Source: Mytilus californianus (lineage: Eukaryota > Mollusca > Bivalvia > Mytilida > Mytilidae). Taken from it: DNA of 64,000 nt. Within the stretch, counting starts at the first letter, position 1. Each line of letters opens with the position of its first letter. The notes under the pieces were generated by a model. That model ran no database searches and was not told the origin of the DNA. It saw nothing but the letters and a program-made list of their open reading frames with translations. The position numbers were made by a program, and so were the translations under genes. The stretch covers positions 68,542,100-68,606,099 of the forward strand of contig NW_026262712.1 in NCBI RefSeq assembly GCF_021869535.1, given 5' to 3'. Shown one piece after another: positions 11,440-22,850 of the stretch.

Positions 11440-12480
11440 CAAGACGTGCATTAATGTTTCAAATCTACACTTTTAACTTGTCTGACACATGAAAAGTTCG
11501 GCTCAAAGCAAACACATAGTTTTGAGCGCACTGCTTTTCCATCACAAATACAGACAAGGAAGATATTTGACCCTTGGAAAATACCGGCTTCATTCCGTCC
11601 AAACCTTATCGGAGATCTAAGGTGTGGCTTAGGAATGTGTGATGTCATTCATAAACTTGTCTGCAAAGATGCCCCGAAAAAATGTTGTCTAAACGTTGAT
11701 TCACAAGAGGAAGTTTTGTTAGAGACGGATCTTTAGAAGTTGCAATTGTTACATGTAATTTATTTAGGTCTCTGTATACGCTTTTAAATTAACCCTTTTG
11801 ATCGTAAAGCAAAGCCACGACCTTTCTTACAACTGAAAGAGATTCATCAACATCACAGCTTGCCATGTTTACTAAATTGGACAGATCACTACAGACCAGT
11901 TTTGGGACTTTAAAAACCGTTTTATTCCCTATGTCAAACATTGCAGGTGTGGAGCCACATCATGGAATGGCATGCATAGTTCATGTATAGGTATAAAGCG
12001 TCTTGCATCCTTGGTGCTGGGTACAGTTTTTTTTCTCAAACCCAAATTCTTCTGTGTTATTCATTTGAGGAAAATAGTGGACATGGAAAAATAAAACGTC
12101 CGTGTCAGTTACGTTTTACTCTTATCCTTCCATTACAGCTACGACTTCCAAACTGTTAAACCGACATGCATGACGTTCAAAATCATGCATATATCAGCTT
12201 CCTCATGCGGATATAAAAAGTTACACGCTGTCACTGAGAGGTATTCTACTATTCTACAAATGCGTTTTAAAATTTGATGATGGGAAAACGTTCTAGCTGA
12301 AGCTAGTGCATTAGATTTGTTTAGGTGGTATCAAACAATCCAATTCTCAAGAAACATGATCAATGCTGGTTTATTTTCGTTGAAAAATACAACTTTTTCC
12401 AGTCTGGAAGGGAGGGACCTTCAATGACTTTGAAGAACTGTGGTGTAAAGTTTGATCTACGTTCCCGTTCGGCTGCCTTG
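11440..12480 (-). pseudogene. Decayed fragment of a repetitive gene family with a CXC-like Cys-rich tail
   Basis: Reading the minus strand with several frameshifts gives, in order: a W-K-K-L-type block near 12400, an EEADICMILN motif at about 12185-12210, TDVLFFHVHYF at about 12070, RFIPIHELC at about 11990, VFKVPKLVCSDLSNLV at about 11900, SVVRKVVALLYDQKG at about 11810, ATSKDPSLTKLP at about 11740, and a tail CICDGKAVRSKLCVCF at about 11520. This order matches a large, poorly characterised protein family, abundant in molluscs and cnidarians, that often carries a tesmin/TSO1-like CXC label. I recall it from memory and its function is unknown to me. The many breaks make it a relic. Confidence 0.5.
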
Positions 12481-13220
12481 AGTTATAGTGACGTCTTATC
12501 TGTCAAAGACACCAACAACACACCAAAGGTAGCCTAGCTAGCGATTGAGCGAACTCTATTTCGAGGTCATTAAATTATGTTTTCAAATTTTTAGTATTTA
12601 TACACTGGATAAGAGGCATACCATTCCTAATGAAAACGGTTAGCGATATATCGAAATCGGAGCTAGATAGAGAGAGAGAATGGTACTACGATGTTTCTTT
12701 CTGAAGTTGCTTACAAAGATCAGCTTTACATGATTTTCTCATGGTACCATCATCACGAAAAAGAATAGTGATCGGACCAATCAGAAATAAAAAATTTCTT
12801 TTCAACAGTGACGTCATGTCGACTATTCGAGAACACAAATGCTCGATGGAACACGAGTACAGGGTTAATATGAAGATTTAACATTTCTCATGTTGTACAT
12901 CTTAATTTTGTTTTCTTTGTTGGGGTCTTAATTGTCTTTAACTTTTACCGATGGATAGCATGAAAGAAACAACGAGTCCTTCCTTCTTCAATGACCCTAT
13001 CGACAAAAGATCTTGATATTTGTTACCATTAAATTGTTACTATTAACAGCCGACGTCAAATAGATATTTCTTTCAATGCGTGCATTCGACTTGTTAACTG
13101 AAAATATCTGGCAATTATTTAGATTTTTTACAACTTCTCTGACAAAGTGGTATTTGACGGAAAACGTAAATAAAATAAAAATGTACAAAAGACCTTTGTA
13201 CTTAAAAGGTGCAGTTATAT
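12481..13220. other. Unassigned sequence
   Basis: No gene motif found. A short GA run lies at about 12664-12680. The 104-codon minus frame at 12997-13311 overlaps the following repeat and has no recognisable content. Confidence 0.4.
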
Positions 13221-13876
13221 AACACCCGGCCACCGAAAACTTTATTATAGTGAAACCTAGGTGGTCGTGTGGTCTAGCGCGTCGGATACAGTGCAGGCGA
13301 TTTGGTGTCACGATATCTCAGTAGCATGAGTTCGAATCCCGGCGAGGGAAGAACAAAAAATTTGCGAAAGCAAATTTACAAATCTTACATTGTTGGGCTG
13401 ATGTTTAGACGAGTTGTATATACAGAATGTACACAGCCATGCATCACCATCACTGCTGGTGATCCGATGGATAAATCTGTTGTAGAGTTGTCACTGGTTC
13501 AGACGTACTTATAAATATAATTATTTCTGTGACTGTATCTTGCATTAATTTGTAGGATCCTTTACAATAGATATTTCAGCTGATCTGTAACAATTCCATC
13601 TTCATGCCTTATATATCATGTACTGCATTACGACGCTAGATTAAAACTGACGAGGAAAGGTAACACCCGGCCACCGAAAGCTTTATTATAGTGAAGCCTA
13701 GGTGGTCGTGTGGTCTAGCGCGTCGGATACAGTGCAGGCGATTTGTTGTCACGATATCTCAGTAGCATGAGTTCGAATCCCGACGAGGGAAGAACAAAAA
13801 ATTTGCGAAAGAAAATTTACAGATCTTACATTGTTGGGCTGATGTTTAGACGAGTTGTATATATATATATATATAA
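13221..13876 (+). repeat. Tandem 441-bp unit with a tRNA-like (SINE-type) head, 1.5 copies
   Basis: ACACCCGGCCACCGAAA starts a unit at 13221 and again at 13662, a 441-base offset. Each copy carries a tRNA-like block (13261-13348; 13702-13789) with a box-A-like TGGTCTAGCGCG and a box-B-like GAGTTCGAATCCC. Acceptor-stem pairing is poor, so neither is a functional tRNA. The second copy stops in an (AT)n tract at about 13860-13876. The pattern fits a Pol III SINE or a short satellite built on one. The spacing of the boxes suggests derivation from a long-variable-arm tRNA. Confidence 0.65.
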
Positions 13877-14138
13877 TATGATCATATATTAGAGAAAATG
13901 ATTGTGATTTCATATATCAGTTGAGTGCCAATTATTTACTGTAAGGTATAGAAAAAACGGTAGTATTTATTCTTCCATAGGTGACAATACTAACATTTTC
14001 TAAATTTTCCACTTTTGATAATAAAACCGGGATAAAATAGTTATGTGTGCCATTAGTACTTTATTAGTCTGTTTTAGAAACTGGAGTCAAATGGTATCAT
14101 GACCATCTTCAAACGGAGCTTGTTTGTGGTATCCATAT

Positions 14139-14360
14139 ATAGATATAGGAAGATGTGGTATGAGTGCCAATGAGACAACGCTCCATCCAAGTTACAATCT
14201 ATAAAAGTAAACCATCATAGGTCAAGGTACGGCCTTCAACACGGAGCATTGGCTCACACCGAGAAACACGTATGAGCTAAATAAACAGACGACAACTACT
14301 GTAATCAGATTCCTGACTTAGGACAGGTGCAAACATTTGCAGCGGGATTAAACGTTTTAA
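14139..14360 (-). repeat. Dispersed repeat family B, copy 1
   Basis: It starts AGATGTGGTATGAGTGCC and ends near GACTTAGGACAGGTGCAAAC. It matches 41515-41830 in the same orientation, including CATCCAAGTTACAA and CCTTCAACACGGAGC-type blocks. On the minus strand the order resembles a retroelement tail (CACCTGTCCTAAGTCAGGAA), so it is probably another Penelope-like 3' end. Confidence 0.65.
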
Positions 14361-15282
14361 TGGTACCAAACCGTCTCCCTTTTCTGAAACAATGGTATAA
14401 CATCACAACATAGAAAAACACACTATACAATATCAATTGGAAGGCTTAACTCAATCAAAAAACGTAAATAAACACACAATGAACGAATAAATTTGACCTG
14501 TGACACCTGAATGCAAATACACAGTTAATAAAAAATTACAAGGGATAAATAATTATTTTAAAGTCAAAAGTAAATAAACAGGTTTAAACAAAGTTAAAGT
14601 ATGATATCACTGTGAAATGTCAAATAATTTTTAGAAAATCATCACTTTTGAAGAAACCTGCGTCATATTATACACAGGTAAATGAAAATAATTTTGTAGT
14701 TAAGTATACTTCTTCTTCTGTGTGTATAAAATCTTCCGTTTAGGAAGCCCACCGTTGTTTAAATCAGATTTATTAAATTTTGTAAGCTTTTTCTAATAAT
14801 TCACAAGAAAATATTTTAAGGTGCTTCAAAATTTATGTAATCGTTAATATACACACAGCAGTTGTTAAAAATGAATAAATAGATATATTATACCCTGACA
14901 TCCAATCGCAGTGCTGCTAAGTTGACTTTCTTCATCTGTCTCAGGTACACGAAAGACCAACCTAAAGTCAGGGAAATGTAATACTACTATTTTCCCTATC
15001 ATATCTCCACAATATGTGATGATAGGGGAGTAATCAAGTTTCATTTCAATGATGGATGACGTCATATATAACGTCACTTCCGATTGATGAAGCAGAATGA
15101 GATAATGTCACGAATCCACCTCCTGAATCCCCGCTTAAAGGCTAAGCGTTTCATGCATACCATACTACAATACGTTTTGTAGCAAACTATCTTTTTGGGT
15201 ATACTGGTATCATATAAATTTTGTCTAAAACTGGTAAAATATGCTAGACAATTTCAATATGTTTTGGTAGATTTTTACTACT
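14361..15282. other. Unassigned sequence
   Basis: AT-rich, with no gene or repeat I can name. The 70-codon minus frame at 14865-15077 (beginning MTLYMTSSII) has no splice support or motif. Confidence 0.4.
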
Positions 15283-15330
15283 TTTTATACGACCGCAAAC
15301 AAATTTTGTGGTCGTATATTGGTATGACGT

Positions 15331-15332
15331 TG

Positions 15333-15371
<39 letters not shown>
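15331..15371 (+). repeat. (CGT)n microsatellite
   Basis: About a dozen CGT/GTC units near the left end of the 2.9-kb element. All serine, threonine and valine homopolymer frames in this area come from this run and are not genes. Confidence 0.9.
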
Positions 15372-15376
<5 letters not shown>

Positions 15377-15751
15377 CGGCGTCGTCGTCCGAAGACACAT
15401 TGGTTTTCGCACTCTAACTTTAGTTTAAGTGAATGGATCTTTTTGAAATTTGACCATAAGGTTAAATACCACAAAAGGAGGGTTGGGATTGATTTTGGGG
15501 GTTATGGTACCAACAGTTAAGGAATTAGGGGCCAAAAAGGGGCCAAAAATAAGCATTTTCTAGTTTCCAGACAATAACTGTGGAACGGTGTATGGATCTC
15601 TCTGAAATTATACTACAAGTTTCCATACCACAAAGGGATGGTTAGGATTTGCTTTGGGGGGGTTATGGTTCAAACCGTTTAGGAATTAGGGGCAAAAAAG
15701 GGGGAAAAACAGGGTTGTCCTGGTTAATGGACAAATACTTTAGTACAAAAC

Positions 15752-15932
15752 ATAATTTAAAGCAGTGTAAGGGAGATAAATCAAATACATCATTGAAATT
15801 ATCTCCCTTACACTGCTTTTAAATTATGTATAAAGTAATGGTTAATGAACAATAAAGATAATTTAAAACAGTGTAAGGGAGGTAATCCAAATACAACGTT
15901 TTGGTTACTTCCCTTACACTGCTTTTAAATTA
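15752..15932. repeat. Two tandem long-stem hairpins
   Basis: Hairpin 1 has arms 15752-15779 and about 15799-15828; hairpin 2 has arms from 15859 and up to 15932. Both share the arm core CAGTGTAAGGGAG and its inverse CTCCCTTACACTG, and both are flanked by ATAATTTAAA / TTTAAATTAT. The two are related to each other, so the unit was duplicated or a MITE inserted twice. Confidence 0.8.
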
Positions 15933-16384
15933 TGTTTAAAGAAATGCATATTTATAAAGGAAGACCAGTAAAAATATCTGCAAATGTTGCATCTTTTTTT
16001 TTTTTACAAAAAAATCCATATGAAAGATTTGACACTATATTTTTAATTCTATTATAAAATAGATTAAGTTAGCACTATGATAAATTTAAATGGGTAATTA
16101 TGGTTGCCAACTCCATTGGAAATTTGAATTGAGATTATGACCATATCTTGAGGGAAAGAATTTTTTGGGGGAAAAAAGGGGGTGGGTTGGGGGGGGGGGG
16201 GGTAAAAAGAAATTGTGGGGGGTCAATTTTTTCTCATTTCAGATTTCAGAAATTAAAAAGAATTATTCTTCAAATATTTTTTTTTTTTCAAATTTCAAAT
16301 ATTGAAAAATTTCAAGAAGTAATCTTTAATTGCACAGTATGGCGCATTAGATTTGTAAAATCTTTGATCACATTTATTTATTTG

Positions 16385-18000
16385 TTATGCCGAATCTAAC
16401 AGTGTATTTAGATTTTTAATTTTGGGTCCAGTTTTCAAATTGGTCTACATTAAGGTCCAAAGGGTCCAAAATTAAACTTTGTTTGATTTTAGCAAAAATT
16501 GAATATACGAGGTTCTTTGATATGCTGAATCTAAACATGTATTTAGATTTTTGATTTTTGGCCCAGTTTTCAAGTTGGTCCAAATTGGGGTCCAAATTAA
16601 ACTTTGTTTGATTTCAACAAAAATTGAATATATGGGGTTCTTTGATATGCTGAATCTAACCATGTTTTTAGATTTTTTATTTGTGGACCCCGTTATCAAA
16701 TTGGTTCTTATTGAGGTCAAAAGGGTCCAAAATTAAACTTTGTTTGATTTCATCAAAAATTGAATTATTGGGGTTCTTTGATATTCCAAATCTAACCGTG
16801 TATTTAGATTTTTAATTTTGGGTCCTGTTTTTTAAATTGGTCTACATTAAGGTCCAAAGGGTCCAAAATTAAACTTAGTTTGATTTTAACAAAAATTTAA
16901 TTCTTGGGGTTCTTTGATATGCTGAATCTAAACATATGTGTTTAGATTTTTGATTATGGGCCCAGTTTTCAAGTTGGTCCAAGTTGGGGTCCAAAATTAA
17001 ACTTTGTTTGATTTCAACAAAAATTGAATATATGGGGTTCTTTGATATGCTGAATCTAAACATGTATTTAGATTTTTGATTATGGGCCCAGTTTTCAAGT
17101 TGGTCCAAATTGGGGTCCAAAATTAAACTTTGTTTGACATATACAACAAAAATTGAATATATGGGGTTCTTTGATATGCTGAATCTAACCATGTATTTAG
17201 ATTTTTTATTTGTGGGCCCCGCTATCAAATTGGTTCATATTGAGGTCAAAAGGGTCCACAATTTAACTTTGTTTGATTTCATCAAAAATTGAATTATTGG
17301 GGTTCTTTGATATGCCAAATCTAACCGTTTTTAGATTTTTAATTTTGGTCCCGTTTTATAAATTGGTCTTCATTGAGGTCCAAAGGGTCCAAAATTAAAC
17401 TTAGTTTGATTTTAACAAAAATTGAATTATTGGGGTTCTTTGATATGCTGAATCTAAACATGTGTTTAGATTTTTGATTATGGGCCCAGTTTTCAAGTTG
17501 GTCCAAGTTGGGGTCCAAAATTAAACTTTTTTTGATTTCAACAAAAATTGAATATATGGGGTTCTTTGATATGCTGAATCTAACCATGAATTTAGATTTT
17601 TTATTTGTGGGCCCCGCTATTAAATTGGTTCATATTGAGGTCAAAAGGGTCCAAAATTAAACTTTGTTTGATTTCATCAAAAATTGAATTATTGGGGTTC
17701 TTTGATATTCCAAATCTAACCGTGTATTTAGATTTTTAATTTTAAGTCCCGTTTTTTAAATTGGTCTACATTAAGGTCCAAAGGGTCCAAAATTAAACTT
17801 AGTTTGATTTAAGCAAAAATTGAATATTTGGGGTTCTTTGATATGCTGAATCTAAACATGTGTTTAGATTTTTGATTATGGGCCCAGTTTTCAAGTTTGT
17901 CCAAGTTGGGGTCCAAAAGTAAACTTTGTTTGATTTTAACAAAAATTGAATATATGGGGTTCTTTGATATGCTGAATCTAACCATGTATTTTGATTTTGG
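16385..18000 (+). repeat. Tandem array, about 125-135-bp monomers
   Basis: About a dozen monomers share GGGGTTCTTTGATATGCTGA and CCAAAATTAAACTTTG. Variants alternate (ending ATATATGGGG, ATTATTGGGG or TATTTGGGG), suggesting a higher-order pattern. Repeated minus-strand frames with FSISKNPIYSIF are translations of the array and not genes. Confidence 0.85.
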
Positions 18001-18206
18001 ACATTGGACCATAATAGGTAAATTAAAAAAATTCAAGTTCTTAGACCACATTCTTTCTGTGTCAGAAACCTATGCTGTGTCAAATATTTAATAACAATCC
18101 AAATTCAGAGCTGTATCAAGCTTGAATGTTGTGTCCATACTTGCCCCAACTGTTCAGGGTTCGACCTCTGCGGTCGTATCAAGCTGCGCCCCAGCGAAGC
18201 ATTTTA

Positions 18207-18959
18207 TTAATTTTCGAGTTTAAAGGACCAAAAGTGACCTTATCTTACATGTACCTTTTCCTTGGTGAAAAAAAATCCGGATGGGTATGTAGTGTCAGTC
18301 ATGTATTGAAAGAGTTTTTTATGTATTAAAATCAAAATAATTGGCCAATATTTTCACAAATATACCAACACCTTAAATCCTAATAAAAGTTAAAATCAGT
18401 TATGAATATAGAATTTGGCACAATCAAATCTAAATGCTCACCAGATCGTCTTACCTCTAATTACCACGCTTTCAAATGAACCGATATCAAATTAAACCGA
18501 AAGTTTGTCTCATGATGCGCATAATTTTCAGCGTGAAATGCTTTGTACGATTTGTCTAGTCTAAACAATAATTTGTCTTAGCCTTTTGTCTGTTATTGCT
18601 ATCTTAGTTTTGCAATACAAAAGTGCATATGAGACAACTAACAGCATTCAAACAAAACTTCTATCATATGTATTTAAATATTACACTGGACACGCTCCTC
18701 GACTGTTAAGTCTCATCAGCAGCATTCAAACTCAAAATCTGATGTCTGCTTTTATTCTAGTGACATATTCAAACAGATTCACTTCTGTCAGTTCTACCTT
18801 AGATAGAAACAATTGTAAGACAACACAGTTCTTACCCATTTTATCTTACTCCTTCAGGTATCTGTTAGATACTTCTTGGTTTATACATAGAAAAAAGTTC
18901 GACTCTATAGATTGATTTGAAAAACATATTTAAGGTCATTTCCTGATTTCCCCCTAAAA
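18207..18959 (-). repeat. Dispersed repeat (18540-18905), inverse of 10941-11170
   Basis: 18207-18540 is unassigned. 18540-18905 is the inverted counterpart of 10941-11170 and extends about 130 bases further. The 109-codon plus frame at 18586-18915 is the antisense of this repeat and is not conserved. Confidence 0.55.
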
Positions 18960-20320
18960 GTATCAAAATTTATTATCTATTCCAGAAGCTTTACAAATTG
19001 ATAAAGATATTCCTCGGATGTGTCTTACTGGGATTAGCATGTTATATAAGTTATTCCATTTATCAAACAAAGTAAGTATTTAGAGCAAGGATATCACAAC
19101 ACAGAATCAGTGCCACCTTTAATTAAAACTCTTCACTTATATTTTTTAAAGAGGATTTTGAAAGTAAAAAAGAGTACTACAGATTACATGGTGTATTTTG
19201 AACTAGGTAGAGTCCCATTTTATGTACATAGGTACTGTAAAATGATGAAATATTGGTGTAAATTGTTAAAAACTGACAATTGTATTCCGAAAAATTGTTA
19301 TGCAGAAATACTGGAGGCTAGCAATGTAAAAAGTAAAAATAATTTGAATTGGTCATGTAAAACAAGAGATTTATTATGTAATTATGGCTTAAGTCATATA
19401 TGGTTGACACAAAATGTTTTAAATGTAGATGATTTTGTAGCTGATTTCAAACAGCGTGTTACTGATAGATTTATATCTGAAGCAATGTCATTTTTTGAGG
19501 AGTCTTCTAAATGTCAGTTTTACAAATACATAAATGACAGTCATGGTTTGCAATTTTATCTTAGTAGACCTGTTAATTTTAGATATAAACCATTAATAAT
19601 CAAGTACCATATACATGCACATAACTTGAACATTGAAACTGGAAGGTTTTTGAAAATAAACAGAAACGATAGAATATGTAATGTGTGCAACTGTAATTAT
19701 GTTGAAGATAACTATCATTTTATTTTGAAATGTATTGGATACAAAGATATTCATATGAAGTATATAACAGCCGATTTCAATGAGTGTGTAGGAAAAGGTA
19801 ATACCCTCCTTTATGAGTAGACTAGTCCCACAGATATCCAAATCTATCTGTCTGTCTGTTGGACTAGTCTACTCATAAAGGAGGGTAGTTTACGTAACCT
19901 AATAATTACTTCACGGTTCATCTAGCAAGCAAGCTAACCAAAGATATTACCTTTTCCTACACACTCAATGAAATCGGCTGTAAACCTTATTATTGGAAAA
20001 ATCCATCAGTATTTAAACTTATACAATTGTTATCTGTTCGTAGTATAAAAGAACTTAATAATTTTGGGAAGTATTTATGTATTGCCGATAAAAATCGTAA
20101 TCGTTGAATGTGTATATCATTCTTTAATTAAGATTGTTAAATTATGCTAATTAATATCATGCTCCTAGATTTTTGTTTAAATTGTATGAATTGTATATTA
20201 ATGAATTACCTTATTGTACTATGTGTTGCTTACTATATTTAATGTAATATTAATTGTACTTGATACCTATAAGCTGTATTGCTTTTGGAATAAAGAATAA
20301 TAAGATGCGTGTTTAAAGGA
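18960..20320 (+). pseudogene. LINE C-terminal RT fragment, interrupted by a MITE
   Basis: An open frame 19110-19820 reads as the C-terminal third of a non-LTR retrotransposon polyprotein: FLKRILKVKKST, then ELGRVPFYVHRY, then NIETGRFLKINR and a zinc-finger-like CNVCNCNY...HFILKC. The catalytic RT core is missing. After the inserted element at 19768-19980 the protein resumes, in another frame, as KPYYWKNPSVFKL to a TGA near 20107. Upstream of 19110 the homology is frame-broken. A TTTTGGAATAAAGAATAATAAG-like 3' end lies near 20290-20310. It is a dead, 5'-truncated copy. Confidence 0.7.
19768..19980. mobile_element. 213-bp MITE, PIF/Harbinger-like (TAA duplication)
   Basis: Terminal inverted repeats of about 35 bp with one mismatch start CAGCCGATTTCAATGAGTG at the left; the right end is the inverse. 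A TAA triplet flanks both sides (19765-19767, 19981-19983). Inside is a second, perfect 27-bp inverted pair (19802-19828 and 19860-19886; core ACTAGTCTACTCAT). A 59-base asymmetric spacer lies between the inner right arm and the right TIR. It splits the LINE reading frame. The family assignment comes only from the 3-bp TWA duplication. Confidence 0.75.
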
Positions 20321-20895
20321 CAACAAAACTAATCAATAGAACAAAATAACAGTGTCTTCATAGTTGTTCTTGATCATAACAACTGCTGGAAGGTCTTCAG
20401 AAGGAACTAAAAAACTCATTTGTTACAATCAAATTAAGACGCCCCATAGCTGGACTTTTAAGAAAGTGAAACTTTTAATGGGAGTAAACTTCTTAAGTGA
20501 TAATAAACGTTGAACGTCCTGTTGTTACTTTGTTTCTCTGCTTATCTGACCTTAATATCAAAGTGAATCAGAATCGAAACATAACTTCAAATCAGTGTCA
20601 CTGAATAGTTGACCGAATGACATATTATAAAATTTTGTAATTCATTAACAGTCAAAGTAAAAGAAACAGGCTAAGAAAATCATTTTTTTCTTCTCCAATT
20701 ATTACAGTTACATCATTGTTGTTCATACTGCATATTCGAGTCATGGTCTTTATTATAAAATTTGTGGTGGCATTTAGTTCATTTTTGGGATAATGATTTT
20801 GAGGACACATATGCCAAAGTACATGTATAATAAATGTTGTCGATGTAACGCTTCTGTTATTTTATCCTGACACGTTTCATGATCTTCATTTGTAG
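20321..20895. other. Unassigned sequence
   Basis: No gene or repeat recognised. It forms the putative intron upstream of the candidate exon at 20896. Confidence 0.4.
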
Positions 20896-20990
20896 TGAAA
20901 TAAAGAAAAATATGGAAAAACAAACACTCATTGGAAGTCATGCAGAAAAGCTGCTAGCCAGTTCATTTCAAAACATGGACTTAAATGTCG
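20896..20990 (+). CDS. Candidate 95-nt internal exon, unknown gene
   Basis: The acceptor context is CTTCATTTGTAG and the donor is G followed by GTAAGTGC. One frame is open through the block (one base, 31 codons, one base) and begins EIKKNMEKQTLIGSHAEK. The exit phase (1) is compatible with the entry phase of the MACPF exon at 27234, about 6.2 kb downstream. However, the peptide is not a signal peptide, so linkage is speculative. I do not recognise it. Confidence 0.35.
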
Positions 20991-21697
20991 GTAAGTGCAT
21001 ATTTAGTGTTTAGTTTCTAGAATGATTTTTAGCCAGAAAATAGTGGCATTTTTTTTTACTTTTATGTCTGAATTAATTGATTAGTTACGTGTTGTGTTGT
21101 CGTTTTAAGATGCTATAGCTCAAGTTTCGGGTTCGTGCCAATTTAGATTTTATTGTTGAAGTTGTGTCCCTAGAAAATAGAAAATTACTAAAATATACCT
21201 TTTTTATCTGTAAAATAAAATCGGAAGATACGAAATGGACTTTTAAAATTCATAAGTCGAAGACAAACCGACAACGCAATGACAAAAAAAAAACAACCGA
21301 AAAACGACAAGACACACAACACAGTTGGAAAGCAGGTCACGGTTTGACCCCAAGTCTATCAGCAACAATAGAGTCACGTGACCGTGAAAATTCAGTAAAA
21401 CTACGGATGAGACAAACCTCACTTTTACTCACTAAAATACCACTGTCATGGTAAAAACTTATTGATCAAAATAATCTTGAATATACATAGTTTTAACTCG
21501 TCAAAACTTACACATCAACTCAAAGTCCTTTATTCTTTATTTTATCTTCAAACTTGAAGTTTGTGTGAAAATTGTCCATGCTCCTGATCGAAAAATCTAA
21601 ATATTTTCGAGGAAACTAAAAATGATGGGCTGAATTTAAATTTAATTAAGCATCTCATTAAGACAAACACTCGATATGAATATCTAGGCAATACAGT
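20991..21697. other. Mostly unassigned; repeat-like 21238-21330
   Basis: The A-rich stretch 21238-21330 (CCGACAACGCAATGAC, then AAACGACAAGACACACAAC) resembles a bivalve dispersed repeat and makes up most of the 96-codon plus frame at 21164-21454. No gene is supported. Confidence 0.4.
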
Positions 21698-22850
21698 TTT
21701 GGATACGCAAACGTCAAGTTATGTTCAGCACGAAGCGGTGGTTTTTTGCCGATTTGTGCAAGTGGTTATCTCCCCTTGATACCACCAGTCAAAATAAAAA
21801 AACACCAAAATGAATAAAAAGGGGTTTATTTTACAAAAATCAAGAAAAAAATAAAAGAAAGTCGATTAACAACTATGTTATTATAATATTAAGAAGAGAT
21901 ACTTCCCTACTTTTCAGAGAAGGATTACAGGTAAAAATTAAAAGACAAAAAAATGGTAAAAATAAGATCTAGAAACCTAGCTGAACTGATATAAATTAGC
22001 TCTGGCTGATGACATTTACTTTCAGTTTGCTATTTTTATAATGGAATATGGGATCACTCCTAATGGATTTTTTTAACTACTTCTAACAATGTTTAATGCA
22101 ATAAAACATACTGTATACAATTTAAATAATCTTTCTGAAAAAAAATAGTACTGACCATTTTATATATTTTATATTTTAATATAGTGGGACCAAGAGTCAA
22201 AATTTAGTTTCTTCAAAGTAAAAAAGCCTTTTAACTCAAGCCTATGTTTCTTAGTTGAACAGTACAGTACAGCCTATAAAATATCCTACAGAAAAAGGAA
22301 AAGTTTACCAAAAAAATGACAAAAATTCTGTAAAAAAAATGCTTAAAATTATAAGTGAAAGTGACATAATTTTGAATTTAAAAATCATTATTTATGTAAA
22401 ATTCAACTATTAGATTAGCTAGCACAGTAGCCTTTGTCCAATTTCTCAGGGTATTTTATAGATTATGAAAGTAAACTCTTTGAAAAAAAAATGGGACTTC
22501 TTCTCTTCAGGTTGCTGTATCTGCTGCTTTACATATTTATTAACAAAGTATTGTATATTTTATCTGAATAATTGGATATTAATCTCAGAAATCATATCTT
22601 TAATAATATCAGTATTTTAGAGTACTTTGGAAACAGGTACAATGAAAAGAAGTTGAACTTTACTGTTTTGAAGTAGAAACGCAGCCAGAACCAGGTACAA
22701 ATTGACATGACTGGTGGTCACCAAAATTGATGTATAATAGTAAAAAATGATGGCTTCAAAATTGTGTAGAAATTTGAAATAGTTTACCCGGTTTCATTTA
22801 AGATTATTACCGTTCTCTTCCGTATTTGGATACGCAAACGTCAAGTTATG
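21698..22850. mobile_element. 1.1-kb insertion flanked by perfect 26-bp direct repeats
   Basis: The 26-base sequence starting TTTGGATACGCAAACGTCAA is identical at 21698-21723 and 22825-22850. The 1101 bases between have no open frame and no clear terminal repeat. They do contain CCACCAGTCA near 21780 and its inverse TGACTGGTGG near 22710. An unusually long target-site duplication of a non-coding retroposon is one reading; partial duplication of host DNA is another. Confidence 0.55.

Larger units (their letters stand above)
15283..18206 (+). mobile_element. Non-autonomous 2.9-kb element with (CGT)n head and internal tandem array
   Basis: The left end contains TACGACCGCA at 15288-15297 and the right end its inverse TGCGGTCGTA at 18169-18178. 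The order is: a GTC/CGT trinucleotide run (about 15331-15371); a GGGGCCAAAAAGGGGCC-like unique part; two hairpins (15752-15932); a G-rich block near 16170-16200; a tandem array (16385-18000); and a conserved right end beginning CATTCTTTCTGTGTCAG. Related fragments occur at 9525-9840 (right end) and 62846-63625 (left end and monomers). No protein is encoded. The short inverted ends suggest a TIR-type or Helitron-like non-autonomous transposon; the class is undetermined. Confidence 0.65.

Noticed and set aside
13261..13348. Functional tRNA gene
   Set aside because: Box A and B motifs are present, but acceptor and T-stem pairing fail, and the block is part of a repeated unit.
15195..15520. Serine-, threonine- and valine-run frames
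   Set aside because: Produced by the (CGT)n microsatellite on both strands.
16472..18051. Minus and plus frames with repeated FSISKNPIYSIF-type words
   Set aside because: Translations of the about 130-bp tandem array; no start, splice or protein family support.
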